DNA of 64,000 nt from Molossus alvarezi (lineage: Eukaryota > Chordata > Mammalia > Chiroptera > Molossidae). A model generated the notes under the pieces. The model saw only the letters and a program-made list of their open reading frames with translations, ran no database searches and was not told the DNA's origin. Within the stretch, counting starts at the first letter, position 1. Each line of letters opens with the position of its first letter. Below, piece after piece: positions 1 to 11,276 of this stretch. Position numbers and translations under genes: made by a program. The stretch is taken from the NCBI GenBank assembly GCA_037176705.1, contig CM073887.1:27097501-27161500 (forward strand). The letters run 5' to 3'.

Positions 1-900
1 CCTTCATGGGTTTTTAAAATTTTCTCTTTATATTTGTGTTGAAAAATGTGGTCAAATTTTCAGTAGAGTTTATTATAGTGTGGATGGTACTGATTGCTTA
101 CTCAGTGTATTATCAGAGAAAAGCTCTAATGGTTTATCAGAGAAAGAACCAATAGTATGAATGTAGAATGAGATTTATTAGAAAGTATTGGCTCACAAGG
201 TTATGGAGCCTGAGATGTCCCATGATCTGCCGTCTGCAAGCAGGAGACCCAGGAAAGACGGTGGTTAGTTGAAGGTCTGAGAAGTTGAGAACACATGTTG
301 CAGATTTCAGTCTGGGTCTGAAGGGCTGAGAACCAAGAGTGTCCAGGATATGAGTTGGATGTGCTAGTTTCTTCCGCCCAGCAGAGAAGAAATTCAACAT
401 TCCTCTAGTTTTTGTTCTCTTCAGGTCCTCAGTGATTTGGATGACATCCACCAACATTGGGGAGGGCCATGTGTTTTGATCATCCACCATTATATTTTCT
501 CAATTAGTAATAATCACGCCTCAGATAAAACTCATTGGCCACCATACTGCCACTTCTCAAAGCTCCCCCACCAATTTAAATACTGATATCTCCCACAAAT
601 CTCACAGTCTCACCCAGAACTAGTGTTTCACCAGCAATCTGGGCATCCAGTGCCCCAATGAATTTGACACATTAAATTAAACCGATCACCCTTCACAGGA
701 TTCATCAACCTTTGTTATTTCCTATAAATAGGTGGTTGGAAGTCTGATGAGATTTAGTTACATTTTTTTCTGACAAAACTTTAACAAGTGTTATTTAGTC
801 CTTTCAACAGTTCTATAATATCTGTTTGTCACTCCTGTTGTGATGGTTCAGGCCAATAATAAATTTGCCCAAATCAATTAATTGATTTAGAATTACTAAA
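1..900 (+). repeat. Duplicated 5' flank/intron block of TRIM copy 1
   Basis: It matches 12800-13710 upstream of copy 2 over almost its full length, and its last part matches 48300-48400 upstream of copy 5. The middle (about 150-700) looks like an old interspersed repeat of a family I cannot name. No gene is seen; the 117-codon - strand frame here is not a known protein. Confidence 0.7.
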
Positions 901-945
901 TATATGATAGTCTTAATTGCTAACGAACTCCTTTTTTATTATATT

Positions 946-950
946 ATATT

Positions 951-989
<39 letters not shown>

Positions 990-1346
990 TTTGTTGCTTT
1001 TAATCTTCACCCAAGAGCATTTTCCATTTATTTTTTATTTTATTTTATTTTTTGGTATGTGCCCCTAGCGGAAACCGAACCCGGAACTCTTTGGTCCGCA
1101 GGCCAACACTCCAACAGCTGAGCCAAAGCGGCCAGGGCTCCATTTATTTTTGATAGTTTGGAAGGGAGGGGAGGTGGGAGAAAGAGAGAGAAATGTTGAT
1201 GTGAGAGAGAAACATCAATTGGTTGCCTCCCGCACAACCCCGACAAGGGATGGAGATCAAACCTGCAACTCAGGTACATGCCCTTGATTGGAAATTGAAT
1301 CCACAGCCCTTTGGTTCAAGGGCTGACATGAACCAAACTGGCCAGA
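946..1346 (-). mobile_element. VES SINE with nested SINE and (ATTT)n tail
   Basis: The outer element runs in antisense from an ATTT repeat (946-992) to GGCCAGA at about 1345 and is split by the short SINE at 1036-1138. Confidence 0.7.
1036..1138 (-). mobile_element. Short tRNA-head-only SINE
   Basis: It contains only the tRNA-like head and an A-rich tail, with no VES body. A 13-bp target duplication (1023-1035 and 1139-1151) shows that it inserted as a unit. Confidence 0.7.
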
Positions 1347-1489
1347 GATGCTAGCTTTTCTTTAAATATAAAGTCATGGTAAGTAACTTGGTTTACCTAA
1401 CATACTCTTCATATAGTGGAAGAAGGATTAACACTGATTGAACTGTTCTTTCTTTCTTTCTTTATTTTTTTAAAAGAAACTTGGTAGAT

Positions 1490-1490
<1 letters not shown>

Positions 1491-1528
<38 letters not shown>

Positions 1529-1774
1529 TTTCTCACCTGAGATATTTTTCTACTTATTATCAGATAGAGTGGGAGGGAGGGAGAGAGAGACAGAGAGAAA
1601 CATCGATGTGATAGAGCCACATTGACTGGTGCCTCCTGCACGATCTGACCAGGGCTGAGATGAGGGCAGGTTGGAACTGCAACCAAGGAATGTGTCCTTG
1701 ACTAGAATGAAACCCACGACTCATTGGTCCGTGGGCCAACAATACTCCAACCGCTGAGCCAAACCGGCCAGGGC
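1491..1774 (-). mobile_element. VES SINE
   Basis: It shows an (ATTT)n tail, then CAGATAGAGTGGGAGGGAGG, ending AAACCGGCCAGGGC. Confidence 0.8.
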
Positions 1775-1911
1775 TGAACTGTCCTTTACTTTTCTATTCA
1801 TGTACTTTATTTTTATTTTTGTAGGGTTTTTTTTCTTATGTTTATATTTTTTCTTTTTATTTTTCTGAACTGTCCTTTAAATGGTAATATCTTTTTATCC
1901 ACAGAAACCAC

Positions 1912-1917
1912 ATGTGA
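1912..1917 (+). promoter_or_regulatory. Start-stop upstream ORF (ATG TGA) in the copy 1 5' UTR
   Basis: Seven bases into exon 2 of copy 1 (exon start 1905) an ATG is followed directly by TGA. Copy 2 has no ATG at this place, and copies 3 and 4 have a 21-codon uORF there. In other genes such minimal uORFs stall or lower initiation downstream; an effect here is inference. Confidence 0.45.
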
Positions 1918-2155
1918 CTTGGATTCTGCTGGTTCTTTGACCGCAAGTATCTTCATCACTGGAAGCAGGTGGCATTAAATACAGGAGAGGGTGACAGGAA
2001 GACTGGGCATCATCTGGTGGCCGGGAATCTTCTTGGAAGCTCCTACAGCCTTCCATAGAGACCAAGGACTGAGCAGACCTCAGCTTCTCACTTTTCCTAG
2101 CTCCTGGGGAAACACTGACTGAAGAGTCTCTGCAGACAGACAGCTTCACTGCACA

Positions 2156-3532
2156 ATGGACCTTGAGGTCTCCCTGGCTGAGCTCCAAGCAGAGGCCAGC
2201 TGCCCCGTCTGCCTGGATTACCTCACAGACCCAGTGACCATTGAGTGTGGGCACAACTTCTGTGGCTCCTGCATCCACCAGCGGTGGGAAGGTCTACAGG
2301 ACATCTTCCCCTGTCCTGTCTGCCTCCACCACTGCCCTGACAGGGACTTCAGGAGGAACCCCCAGCTACGTCACATGACTGATATGGTTAAGCAGATTCC
2401 CACCATGAGGAAAAAGAGGAAAAGGCAAGAGAATCCCCTGTGTGAGCAGCACCAAGAGGATCTGATCCTGTTCTGTGAGAAGGACCTGGAGCTGTTGTGT
2501 CCTCAGTGCACAGACTCCTCTGACCACAGGGGTCACCCCCTGATGCCCATTGGGGAAGCCGCAGCCAGTCACAGGAGGAAGCTCAAAAGCTACCTAGGGC
2601 CCCTGAGAGAGCAGGTTGAAGATGCGGAAAAGGGGTTGAAAATGCAAGTCTCCAAAAATTTTGACTTGAGATGGAAGATGTCATTTCGAAGGAGTGAATT
2701 GTACTGTGAAGCTGAACTATTTAAGCATTTGTGGGAAGTTGAACAGGATAAAATTCATGTTAGTTTGCTAACTGAAGAGAGAAGTATTCAAGAAAAAGTA
2801 ATAGAAAGGAAAAATAAAATATTGAACCATAGATCCACATTAAATAGTCTCCTTAGTGAAATTATCAGAAAGGGTTTGCAGTCAGACCTGGATTTACTCA
2901 CAGGTATTGAAAGTATCCATAACAGGTATGAGAACCTAGAGACCCCAGCAGTTGTTTCGTATGAATTAAAGAAGGAGAGTTTCTCTCTCCCCCCACACTA
3001 TTTTGGCCTGCACAAAATGATGAGCACATTTCAGGTAGATTTGACACTGGATCCTGAAACTGCCCATCCAAGTCTCAGTATCTCATTAGGTAGAAAAACT
3101 GTGATACATAGGACAGTAGATGGTCTTCATGATCACCAGGCATTTACTCCTTACCCAGCTGTCCTGAGCTCCGAGGGCTTTTCTGCTGGCAGGCATTTCT
3201 GGCAGGTGGAAATAGGAGGCCTAGGTGCATGGTCCTTAGGCGTGTGTAAAGAATCTTTCCCGAGAAATTCTCTGATGTCACCAATCACAAGTAATGGCTG
3301 CTGGCAAATTCAGCTCTGGACGAGTACATTTGGCACCTGGGATCCAGTAAACCTTAGACGGATTGGCATTTTTCTGGATTATGAGTTGGGAGAAATTTCA
3401 TTTTATGATTTGAAAAATAGATCACATATTTATACATTCAGGGAGAGTTTTGCAGAAAAACTTACACCTTATTTCTCTAGCGCAACTTCTTCAAAATCAC
3501 TTACAATGAGTCTAGTGGAAGAAGAATGGTGA
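2156..3532 (+). CDS. TRIM60-like: TRIM60-like E3 ubiquitin ligase, copy 1 (458 aa)
   Basis: Intact single-exon CDS of a tripartite-motif protein, a presumed cytosolic RING-type ubiquitin ligase whose C-terminal PRY-SPRY domain binds targets. Visible zinc ligands of the C3HC4 RING are C16, C19, C31, H33, C36, C39, C53 and C56. B-box 2 ligands are C96, H99, C107, D110, C115, C118, H124 and H127. A charged helical coiled-coil stretch spans about 130-260. PRY begins near 292 (DPETAHPSL at 299-307) and SPRY holds GRHFW (345-349) and LDYEL (407-411). The basic linker after the RING and the overall length resemble mammalian TRIM60 more than other TRIMs. The start has A at -3 and G at +4. The coding exon is preceded by a splice acceptor at 1903-1904, and AATAAA follows at 3594. 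Its promoter and exon 1 would lie left of the window. Family assignment is strong; one-to-one orthology with TRIM60 is not shown. Confidence 0.93.
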   Translation: MDLEVSLAELQAEASCPVCLDYLTDPVTIECGHNFCGSCIHQRWEGLQDIFPCPVCLHHCPDRDFRRNPQLRHMTDMVKQIPTMRKKRKRQENPLCEQHQEDLILFCEKDLELLCPQCTDSSDHRGHPLMPIGEAAASHRRKLKSYLGPLREQVEDAEKGLKMQVSKNFDLRWKMSFRRSELYCEAELFKHLWEVEQDKIHVSLLTEERSIQEKVIERKNKILNHRSTLNSLLSEIIRKGLQSDLDLLTGIESIHNRYENLETPAVVSYELKKESFSLPPHYFGLHKMMSTFQVDLTLDPETAHPSLSISLGRKTVIHRTVDGLHDHQAFTPYPAVLSSEGFSAGRHFWQVEIGGLGAWSLGVCKESFPRNSLMSPITSNGCWQIQLWTSTFGTWDPVNLRRIGIFLDYELGEISFYDLKNRSHIYTFRESFAEKLTPYFSSATSSKSLTMSLVEEEW

Positions 3533-3657
3533 ACCACCTTGTAAACTATTCTGTGTGTTGTACTCTCTTCCTATGTTAGTAGAGAGTACTTGTAATAAAA
3601 AATCCAAGTCCATTTTTCTTGTTTCCTGATGTCTTTTTTTAAAAATATGTTTAGTGT

Positions 3658-4110
3658 CCTGGCCAGTTTTGCTCAGTGGTTAGAGCATTGGTCCTAGGAC
3701 CAAAGGGTCTTGGGATTGATTCCAGGTCAATGGTAAGTACCTGGGCTGCAGGTTCAATCCTCAGCCCCAGTCTGCACTGTGCAGGAGGCAACCCAGCCAT
3801 GTGTCTCTCTCACATTGATGTTTCTCGCTCCTTCTACCTCTCCCTCCCTTTCACTCCCTCTAACAATCAATAGTAAAATATCCTTTGGTGAGCATTAACA
3901 AAAATAAACTTAAAAAGTGTTTTTATTAATTTTTAAAGACAGAGAAAGGAAGAGGTAGAGAGATAAACATCAAGGGGCTACCTCCTGTATACACGACTAT
4001 TGAAGATCGAATTCACAACTTGGGTACAACCTGGGTATGATATGGATTTGAACTGGTGACCTTTCGGTGTATGGGGTGACACTCAACCTAATCAGAAACA
4101 CTGGCAAGGG
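3658..4110. mobile_element. SINE pair 3' of TRIM copy 1
   Basis: A + SINE (3658-3905, CCTGGCCAGTTTTGCTCAG head) is followed by a - SINE (3915-4110). The same pair lies 3' of copies 2, 3 and 4 (16366-16790, 27695-28577, 43377-43800). Confidence 0.75.
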
Positions 4111-4500
4111 CTTTGCTGACGTCAGTTAACCCTGACCCCTCTGGCTTCACCCTTTGTCCCCCATCCGATCAAGCCGTTAGGACAGGCTGAGTGCTCCTTC
4201 CCAGGCTGAGGGGCAGTTCTAATCCAGACCCTGCCTGCACAGGAACTGTCCCCTGAGAACTTCCTCCACCCACCCAAACCTCCTAAGGTATTTGCCTTCC
4301 TTCCTTTTCTCCAGCTGATTTGGGACCTGAATCCATAGTGATGTCCACTTAAAGCCCCATTAAGTGAGCAATACACCATTTCATACACTCTTGGTTGTGT
4401 TGTGCCATTGGCAACCTTGACACCAGAAGCAAATTGAGTGACTTGGGTATTGCCTTTGTGGCGTGACCAGAACAGAAGTACGTTGAATGTCATGTAATCC
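4110..4500 (+). repeat. Duplicated 3' flank block, unit 1
   Basis: This block of about 390 bp (CAGGCTGAGTGCTCCTTCCC, then CAATACACCATTTC, then GACACCAGAAGC) recurs 3' of copies 2, 3 and 4. It has an LTR-like look, with an AT-rich polyadenylation-like motif near its end, but no clear LTR ends could be proved. Confidence 0.6.
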
Positions 4501-4519
4501 CAGTGCATTTTATTTTTAT

Positions 4520-4884
4520 ATTTTTAATATTTTTCATTCATTTTTTTTAGAGAGAGTGAGGGTGGGAGAGGTGGGAAGAGACAAACCAAAGAACTTACAT
4601 GCATCTGTGCACAAGCAATCAACCCTAGGCTGGGGAGCACCAAGGGGATCTGAGTACGAAGGGAGAGGTGAAAGGGGAAATTGGGGGCCATGTGTGATAC
4701 TTTGAACAAAAAGAAAAAAGAAAGAAAAGAGACATAATGTGAGAAGCACCTATCGCCTGCCTGCAGCACAGCCCCTGCTGGAGATGGAGCACCGCATCCA
4801 GGCATGTGCCCTGACCAGGAACTAAACCAGGACCTCTCAGGCCCTGGGAGGATGCTCAGTCTATGGAACCACACTGGCTAGGCT
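4520..4884 (-). mobile_element. SINE interrupted by an L1/HAL1 3'-end piece
   Basis: Between SINE-like ends lies an L1-type 3' terminus (AGACAAACCAAAGAACTTAC to an A-rich run at about 4735). The same compound is found at 17610-17966, and a related one at 29535-30155, so it was copied with the TRIM units. Confidence 0.6.
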
Positions 4885-5758
4885 CAGGTTTTATTTTGCA
4901 AATTATGAGAGAACATTTATTTAGAAAATCACAGAGGTACAAAAGGTAATGTATAGAAGAATTGGTCTTAGGAAACAAGTTATAGCGGCAAAAGAAGGGT
5001 TCTTGGCGTTTAGAAGTGAGGAAGGTCAAGGTGACACCTGGAGGGAGGGGAAGTGGAGAGGGGAGAGGAAAGGCAGCATGTGCTCTGGAATGCACAGGGG
5101 ATTCTGTCCTGAGGGTTTTGCGGGTGGAGGTTTCAGGGGAGTTTCCAAGGGAAGATATCAATAGACTATTCAGCAGCTTTCCAGGTGTGTCCTTTCAGGT
5201 TCCAGGTCTCCACTGATGATTGGATGGCGCCAGGGCTGGGGTGATTCAATGCAGCTGGGCCTGAAGTCACCTGTAGTGTTGCTTGTCTGCTTTTGCTGCT
5301 TTTCTGGGCCTGGACCAGCCCACAGCCTTTACCCTGCTCCTGTCTTGTTTTACTGCCGACCACTGACGGAACCCCTTGCACTAGGGGAAGACACCCCTCC
5401 CATGCTCACAGTTTAATTCTTGGTATTCTGATCATAGGAAGCATGGTCTATTTGTATTTGTTTTCCAACTACCATAAGACAGGTAGCTTTATTCCTCATT
5501 TTCTGAAACTATAATATTTTATTTCTGATTTCCCATTTCTCCAGGGATAGGCATGGGAATTCACTACAAATTCTTTACACTTACAATATTTACACAAAGT
5601 AAACGTATTATATCACTGGTTCATCCAAAATAAATTACCACAAATCTCTCTGTCTCTCCCTCTTTAAATTGAGGGGACAGTGACTATTTAAAAATAATAC
5701 ATGAAATACATCTACATAGAAAATATGAAAAGTTTCTCCAGATATCCATTAAAATGTT
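4885..5758 (+). repeat. Duplicated flank block E, unit 1
   Basis: The first half (AATCACAGAGGTA, GGAAACAAGTTATAG, GGCGCCAGGGCTGGGG) matches 17985-18500 and 30165-30840. The end (CAGTGACTATTTAAA, ATACATCTACATAGAAAATA) matches 18480-18690 and 31130-31205. No conserved coding frame. Confidence 0.6.
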
Positions 5759-5970
5759 TTTTAAAAATTGATTATAGAGAAAGAGGAAAGGACATGTAGA
5801 AAGAGAATGAGAAACATCAATGTGAGAGAGAAACATGCAGTTGTCTCCCGTATGCACACTGACTGAGGATCAAACCCACAACCTGGGTATGTGTCCCGAC
5901 CAGGAATCGAACCTGCAATCTTTTTGGGGTATGAGGTGATGGTCCAACAGACCCAGCCACCCAAACCCTG
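5759..5970 (-). mobile_element. SINE (older VES-type)
   Basis: Antisense element with AACATCAATGTGAGAGAG and a degenerate head. The sister copy is at 18695-18882. Confidence 0.65.
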
Positions 5971-5979
5971 TATAACCTC

Positions 5980-6880
5980 CTATCTTCACATACTTGTTGT
6001 AACATTATGTGAAATGGGCCACATTTTAGAGCATGCTTCTCTTTAGAAGGCTGTATGTGTATAGTTCACAATGTTTGGAAATAAAGTTTTACTTTGCATA
6101 TCTTTGTATTATTTGTCTATTTCCATAATTTGCAAAGATTCTCAGCAGAGCTTTCATTGAGGTAGGAGGGACCCCTGCATTGATCAGAGCAGCCATGCTA
6201 GGCTGTGGTAATCTCAGTTCCTTACTTAGCAAAACAAATTAGTACTTATTCTTGTAAAGTGCAGTGTAGGTCAGCAGGGGACTGCTGTATTACCCACACA
6301 AGAAACTAACTCTCTCACGTGTGGGTTGTCACAGCACCAGGTCAGGAGAACTAGACAAAGAGGGAGCGTTAAAGGGTCACACTGAGCCTTGAAGCCAACA
6401 CCAAGAAGAGACACACATTTTCCCCTTACTTCATCTTCTGAAAGTATTTACAAGGCCACCATGTCTGCAAGGGGTGAAGAAGAATGCATGCACTGTGAGA
6501 GGAAAGCCAATTTGCCATAATCCCTGAATCCTATTAGACATTAGTGAAATGTACTTTAATGATGACTGCTAGATTCAAAGCTTTTAATTATAATCTGCCA
6601 AGAGATTAACATCAACATTTATAAGTTTGAGTTTATTCCATAGTCTTGTTCAATAACTTCCTCCAATAAAGAAGATCTGTTAGTAAAATTAGCCTTAAAA
6701 CACTGCTTGTTTGGTAGAAATATAAAACACTATTGTTTTGAAATTTTGGTGATTGATTAGGAAATCAATCATAGAAACCAATGCCTAAAGGCGGTGGAGT
6801 GAATGTGGAAAAATCTGAATTGGGAAAGACCTCTGGGGATCAGTAGCCTAGGAGCTACTCTTAAGTAATTAATTAATATA
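5980..6880 (+). repeat. Duplicated flank block F, unit 1
   Basis: It matches 18885-19770 (GGAGGGACCCCTGCATTGAT, ACCATGTCTGCAAGGGG). A short end part also matches 51990-52100 3' of copy 5. No gene. Confidence 0.6.
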
Positions 6881-6889
6881 TAATTTGTT

Positions 6890-7336
6890 TCTATTGACAT
6901 TTTAGAGAGAGAGGAAGGGAGAGAGATAGAAACATCGATGTGAGGCCCAGCTGGTTTGGCCCCATGGATTGAGTGTCTTCCCACAGCCTGAGAGGTGCCG
7001 GTTCTATACCCAGTCAGGGCACATGCCCAGGTTGTTGCTCCATCCACACTAGGGGGTGTGCAGTAGGCAGCTGATGGATGTTTCTCTCTCACTTCAATGT
7101 TTCTGCTCTCTCTTCCTCTCTCTCTCTTTCTCAAAAAAAAAAAAAAATCAATAAAAACACATTTAGAAACAAAACAAAACATCGTTGTGAGATAAAAACA
7201 TCAATTCTCTATTTCCTACATGTCCCTGACTGGGGATCAAAACCAGACCAAGCCATGTGCCTTGAATGAGAATTGAACTGGGATCTCTCAGTCCATGGGA
7301 CCATGCTCTATCCACTGAACTACACAGGTCAGGCTA
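6890..7336 (-). mobile_element. SINE split by a nested + SINE
   Basis: A - strand SINE is interrupted at 6946-7160 by a + SINE with an A15-like run. The outer element resumes (ACATCGTTGTGAGAT) and ends at GGTCAGGC. Confidence 0.65.
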
Positions 7337-7374
7337 GGAGCTACTTTTTCAAAAAATAGTTCTTTAAAGATTTT

Positions 7375-7631
7375 TAAAAATATAAATATTTATTGATTTG
7401 AGAGAGAGGATTGAGGGAGAGAGAGAGAAGCAGCAATCTCTTGCGTCGCGTATGTAGCCTGACCTGGGGTTGAACTGGACCTGTCAACTCTGACCTTGGG
7501 TTGAACCTGCCCTATCCCCTGACCTGGGTTTGAATCTGCAATCTGGGCTTGTGCCCCGACCAGGAATCAAACTGACATCCTTCTTGGGCATGGGACAATG
7601 CTCAGCCAACTGAATCACATTGGCCAGGGTG
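7375..7631 (-). mobile_element. SINE with repeated inner segment
   Basis: An antisense SINE in which the CTGACCTGGG-TTGAA motif occurs three times (7458-7535). The sister copy at 20095-20291 has two. Confidence 0.6.
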
Positions 7632-7981
7632 CTGGGAGCTACTTAAAATACTGATGTGACCCTGAAAGCCAGCGGCAGCATTGGGGAGTATTTAGACCCG
7701 AAACTAACACAGGCAATTCACACTTGACAATGTTCCAATACGGACACAGTTCAGTTGTCATGGTTACTTATATAGCCCAATTATTCCATAGGTCTAAATT
7801 TCAGTTAAACATAGTACACTAACAGTGTACTTCTTTTTTTTTAATAGGCGAAAAGCATTTTAGTATTATATTATTATATAACATAGTAGTGAATATAATA
7901 TACTTGATTGCATTTTCTCAAACAGTAAATGAGGCAAAGGATAGTATTTTTTTTTTGGATACTGATATATATATATTTTTT

Positions 7982-8220
7982 TATCCTCACCTGCTTACAT
8001 TTTTTCAATTTTTATTCAGACAGAGAGGGAGGGAGAGAGAGGAGAAGATAGAGAGAAACATCGTCGTGAAAGGGACACATCGAGTGGTCGTCACCCGCAT
8101 GACCGAACCAGGGCTGGGGACAAACTGCAGCCCAGGTACATGCCCTTAGCGGGAACCGAACCAGGGTCTCTGGGGACCGCAGGCTATTGCTCTAACCACT
8201 GAGCCAAACCGGCCAGGGCT
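7982..8220 (-). mobile_element. VES SINE
   Basis: Canonical antisense VES with GAAACATCGTCGTGAAAGGG and an AAACCGGCCAGGGC end. Confidence 0.8.
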
Positions 8221-8727
8221 GTTACCTAAAATCATAGTATCATCTGTGTTCGGAGGACTCAGTATCTAACAATGTATATCTCACTGTCCATGAGGATACC
8301 AATTGTGCTTAATAGTAAAAAACATTTTGCTAAGTTGTTCTATCATGTGTCCTTGCTCAACATGCTCATCTTTTCCTTCTAATCTGGTTTCCAGTACTTG
8401 ATCCTGTGTTTCTTCATAATGATGCACAGGCTCTGGCTGAGGGGTAGGTTTGGTGTGTTTCTATGAAATGTCCAGAGAAGGATGGTAGGAAACGACTATC
8501 AGATGTCAAAGCAAGTTCTAATTTGCAGTTATACTCATCTATTTTCATCCCTTGACAGCCGCCCAGCACTTGCCCGCCACCCTCCCCCCATTAACTGTAA
8601 ATCTTAAAGTCAAACAGGTCCTGCTGGACCTCACCAGGTACATGACTTATAGAATCTGCTTTCCACACAACAGGAGCACATAATTCAGCGACTACATTCC
8701 AAGTTTTCAGTCACTATATAACATAAT
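8221..8727 (+). repeat. Duplicated flank block G, unit 1
   Basis: It matches 20640-21130 and, more weakly, 52540-52740. It carries the remains of older sequence shared by all three units and no gene. The related stretch 7632-7981 matches 20292-20640. Confidence 0.55.
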
Positions 8728-8968
8728 GCATGTTTGGCTTAGCGGTTAGAGCGTCGGCCTGTGGTCCAGAGAGACCTGGGTTTGGTTCCCGCTAAGGGCG
8801 CGAACCTCAGTTGCAGTTTGTCCCCGGCCCTGGTTGGTCGTGTGGGTGGTAGCCACTCGATGTGTCCTTTTCACGTCAACATTTCTCTCTCTCTCTTCCT
8901 CTCTCTCCCTCCTGCTCTATCTTAACAAAAAGGAAAAAATGTCCTCGGGTGAAGATAAAAAAAAAAAA
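8728..8968 (+). mobile_element. VES SINE
   Basis: It has the head TTGGCTTAGCGGTTAGAGCG and the tail TGTCCTCGGGTGAAGAT plus A-run. It is absent at the matching place of unit 2. Confidence 0.85.
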
Positions 8969-9008
8969 ATGTGGATGATGTCACCCATAATTGAAAAGAA
9001 ATAAAGAA

Positions 9009-9660
9009 CCCTAGTGCACTGCTGGTGGGAATGCAGACTGGTGCAGCCTCTTTGGAAAACACTATAGTGTTACCTCAAAAAATAAAAAATTGAACTGCCA
9101 TTTGACCCAGTGATCCCCCCTCTAGAAATATACCCTAAGAAGCCTGAAACACCCATCACAAAGAATATATGTACCCCTATGTTCATAGCAGCACTATTTA
9201 CAATAGCTAAGGTCTGGAACCAACCCAAGTGTCCATCAATAGACGAGTGGATAAAAAAGCTGTGGTACATTTACACAATGGAATACTATGCAGCTGTAAG
9301 AAAGAGAGATCTCTTATCCTTTGAGACGACATGGAAGGACCTGGAAAGTATTATCCTAAGCAAAACAAGCTAAGCAGAGAAAGAGAAATATCACATGATC
9401 TCACTTATTTCTGAAATATAATGAACTAAACAAACAAAATAGACCCAGAGTCACAGAAATAGGGTACAGACTGACAATCCTCAGAAGAGGGAGAGGAGGA
9501 GGAGGGAAGGGTTAAACCACAGGACTTACATGCATGTACGCATAACTGATGGACACAGAAAACAAAGCTGGGGACTGGGTGGGGCGGGATGGGGAGGAAG
9601 GTGTCAATCAGGGGACAAAGGAGAAACATCTGTAACAAAAATAAATTAATAAAATAAAAG
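9009..9660 (+). mobile_element. 5'-truncated LINE-1, ORF2 C-terminus and 3' UTR
   Basis: The translation at 9110-9373 (IYPKKPETPITKN, CPSIDEWIKKLWYIYTMEYYAA) is the well-known C-terminal end of L1 ORF2p, followed by the L1 3' UTR and an A-rich tail. A 12-bp target-site duplication (8997-9008 and 9661-9672) shows insertion into promoter block X1. Confidence 0.92.
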
Positions 9661-10269
9661 AGAAATAAAGAAAAAAAGAAAGTAGTAAAATTGTTGGTAA
9701 TCATTTTGAATTGATTCTAATATTGCTAATAGACAATCTTCCCAATATAAATTGTGATACAGAATTTCAGAGTTCAAAGAAAGCCTTTCATAGAAAATAA
9801 TAATTAGGCAGGGGTTTGAAGAAAGAATGCCAGTACCAGGGGTAAACGCTGGATTTGGGACAAGGAGCTGCTATGGACAAAACCTGCCTGTGCAGGAGTC
9901 CTGGGGCAGACGGTGGATGTCCTGAGAGTGGACGGAGGGGAGGACCACCCAGGGCTGGAGACCACAGGAGGCCGAGACTGGTGGGCTCAGAGTTACGCTT
10001 GCCCAGGTGAGGAAAGAAACAGGCCTTCCTTAGCCTTTCAGACTTCATTTCCTTCATCAGCAAAGATGGGATTAAAGGGTATTGAGAAGGACCAGGGGGA
10101 ATTTCAAAAGTAAAAATGAGATCATGCGTATTAACAGTCCTCTGCTGACCTGATAAAGTTAGAGGAGGTCAATTCTCCTCATCAGCCAGCACTTCCTAAC
10201 ATCCTTTATCCCCACCCTGGCGAGGGAGGAGCCAGAAGTCTGTAGAGCAAAGTCCTAACAGTTCCACCT

Positions 10270-10387
10270 CCCTAGTGGTATATAAAAACCAACTCACAAC
10301 AGTAACTCCACTCCTGGTACAAGACTGCCTTCGGAGACCTTCCCGGAGACTCACTTCACAGACTCGCCCATAGAAAGCTGGTACCAG
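10270..10387 (+). promoter_or_regulatory. TRIM promoter with TATA box and non-coding exon 1 (drives copy 2)
   Basis: A TATATAAAA box at 10279-10287 is followed by a segment, conserved in three places, that ends CTGGTACCAG and then GTGAGC (donor at 10388). With a transcription start expected about 30 bases after TATA, exon 1 would be roughly 10310-10387 with no ATG. The next matching acceptor is 14615-14616 before copy 2. This is inferred from sequence only; no transcript evidence is available. Confidence 0.65.
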
Positions 10388-10510
10388 GTGAGCTGGGAAT
10401 CCAGAGGAAGTGGGCGGGGGAACTGGGTGCACTGAAGGAGCCCTGGTTTGCTCTGAGGCTGCTCTAGAAGGGTGGGGTCCCCACAGGCAAGTGGGCCCTA
10501 ACTCGGATTC

Positions 10511-10759
10511 AGGTTATTTATTTATTTATTTATCCTCACCCAAAAACATTTTTGCATTATTCTTCACATAGAGCAGGAGAGAGAGAAAGAGAGAAACATA
10601 GATGTGAGAGAGACACATCGAGTGGTTGCCACCCACACGACCCCAAATGGGTCCTGGGACAAACCACAACGGTGGTAGGTGCCCTTAGCAGAAATCGAAC
10701 CCAGGACTCTGGTCTGCGGGCCTATGCTCTCACCACTGAGCCAAAACCAGCCAGGGCTA
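10511..10759 (-). mobile_element. VES SINE in intron of copy 2
   Basis: Antisense VES flanked by an ATTCAGGTTAT-like direct repeat. It is absent from blocks X3 and X5. Confidence 0.8.
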
Positions 10760-11033
10760 TATTCAGGTTATTTTAAAATGCATACTTTTATTATTGTCCG
10801 GGTCCCTTTTGAGCCTGTCCTAAGTCACCTAACTACTTGCTAAAACTACAGATGCCATGATCCCATCCTGACCCAATGGTGATTAACATCTGTGTGTGAG
10901 AAAGCACCCAGAGTGTTGGTCAGAGGCTTGTGCGGAATCGCTTTCCAGAGTGTATTGTGTGTCTAGAGTTCAATTCTTATTGTTTAAAACCAGAGGTTCC
11001 AAGGGGTTCATCTAAATTTCTGTGTATAGTGGC

Positions 11034-11276
11034 CCTGGCCGGTTTGCCTCAGTGGTTAGAGCATCGGTCTGAGGACCAGAGTGTTCAGGTTGGGTTCCCT
11101 CTAAGGGCACGTACCTCAGTTGCAGTTTGTCCCCGGCCCCAGTTGGGTTGTGTGAGTGGCAAGCAGTCGATGTGTCTCTCTGACATCGATGTTTCTCTCT
11201 CTTCTGCCCTCTCTCCCTCCCGCTCTATCTGAGTATAAATGCAAAAATGTCCTCTGGTGAGGATAAAATAAATAAA
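11034..11276 (+). mobile_element. VES SINE in intron of copy 2
   Basis: Head CCCTGGCCGGTTTGCCTCAG, tail TCCTCTGGTGAGGATAAAAT. Absent from the sister promoter blocks. Confidence 0.82.

Noticed and set aside
1895..2278. Long - strand frames opposite TRIM exon 2 (also at 14627, 26118 and 41772)
   Set aside because: They recur only because the + strand exon is duplicated; they are antisense shadows.
4110..5520. A possible endogenous retrovirus provirus
   Set aside because: No gag, pol or env-like frame and no provable LTR pair with TG/CA ends was found.
8728..8800. tRNA-gene-like A and B box sequences
   Set aside because: They are tRNA-like heads of SINEs with poor clover-leaf potential and a SINE body attached, so no true tRNA gene is called.
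9110..9373. 87-codon frame that looks like a conserved protein
   Set aside because: It is the C-terminal end of L1 ORF2p in a truncated element, not a host gene.
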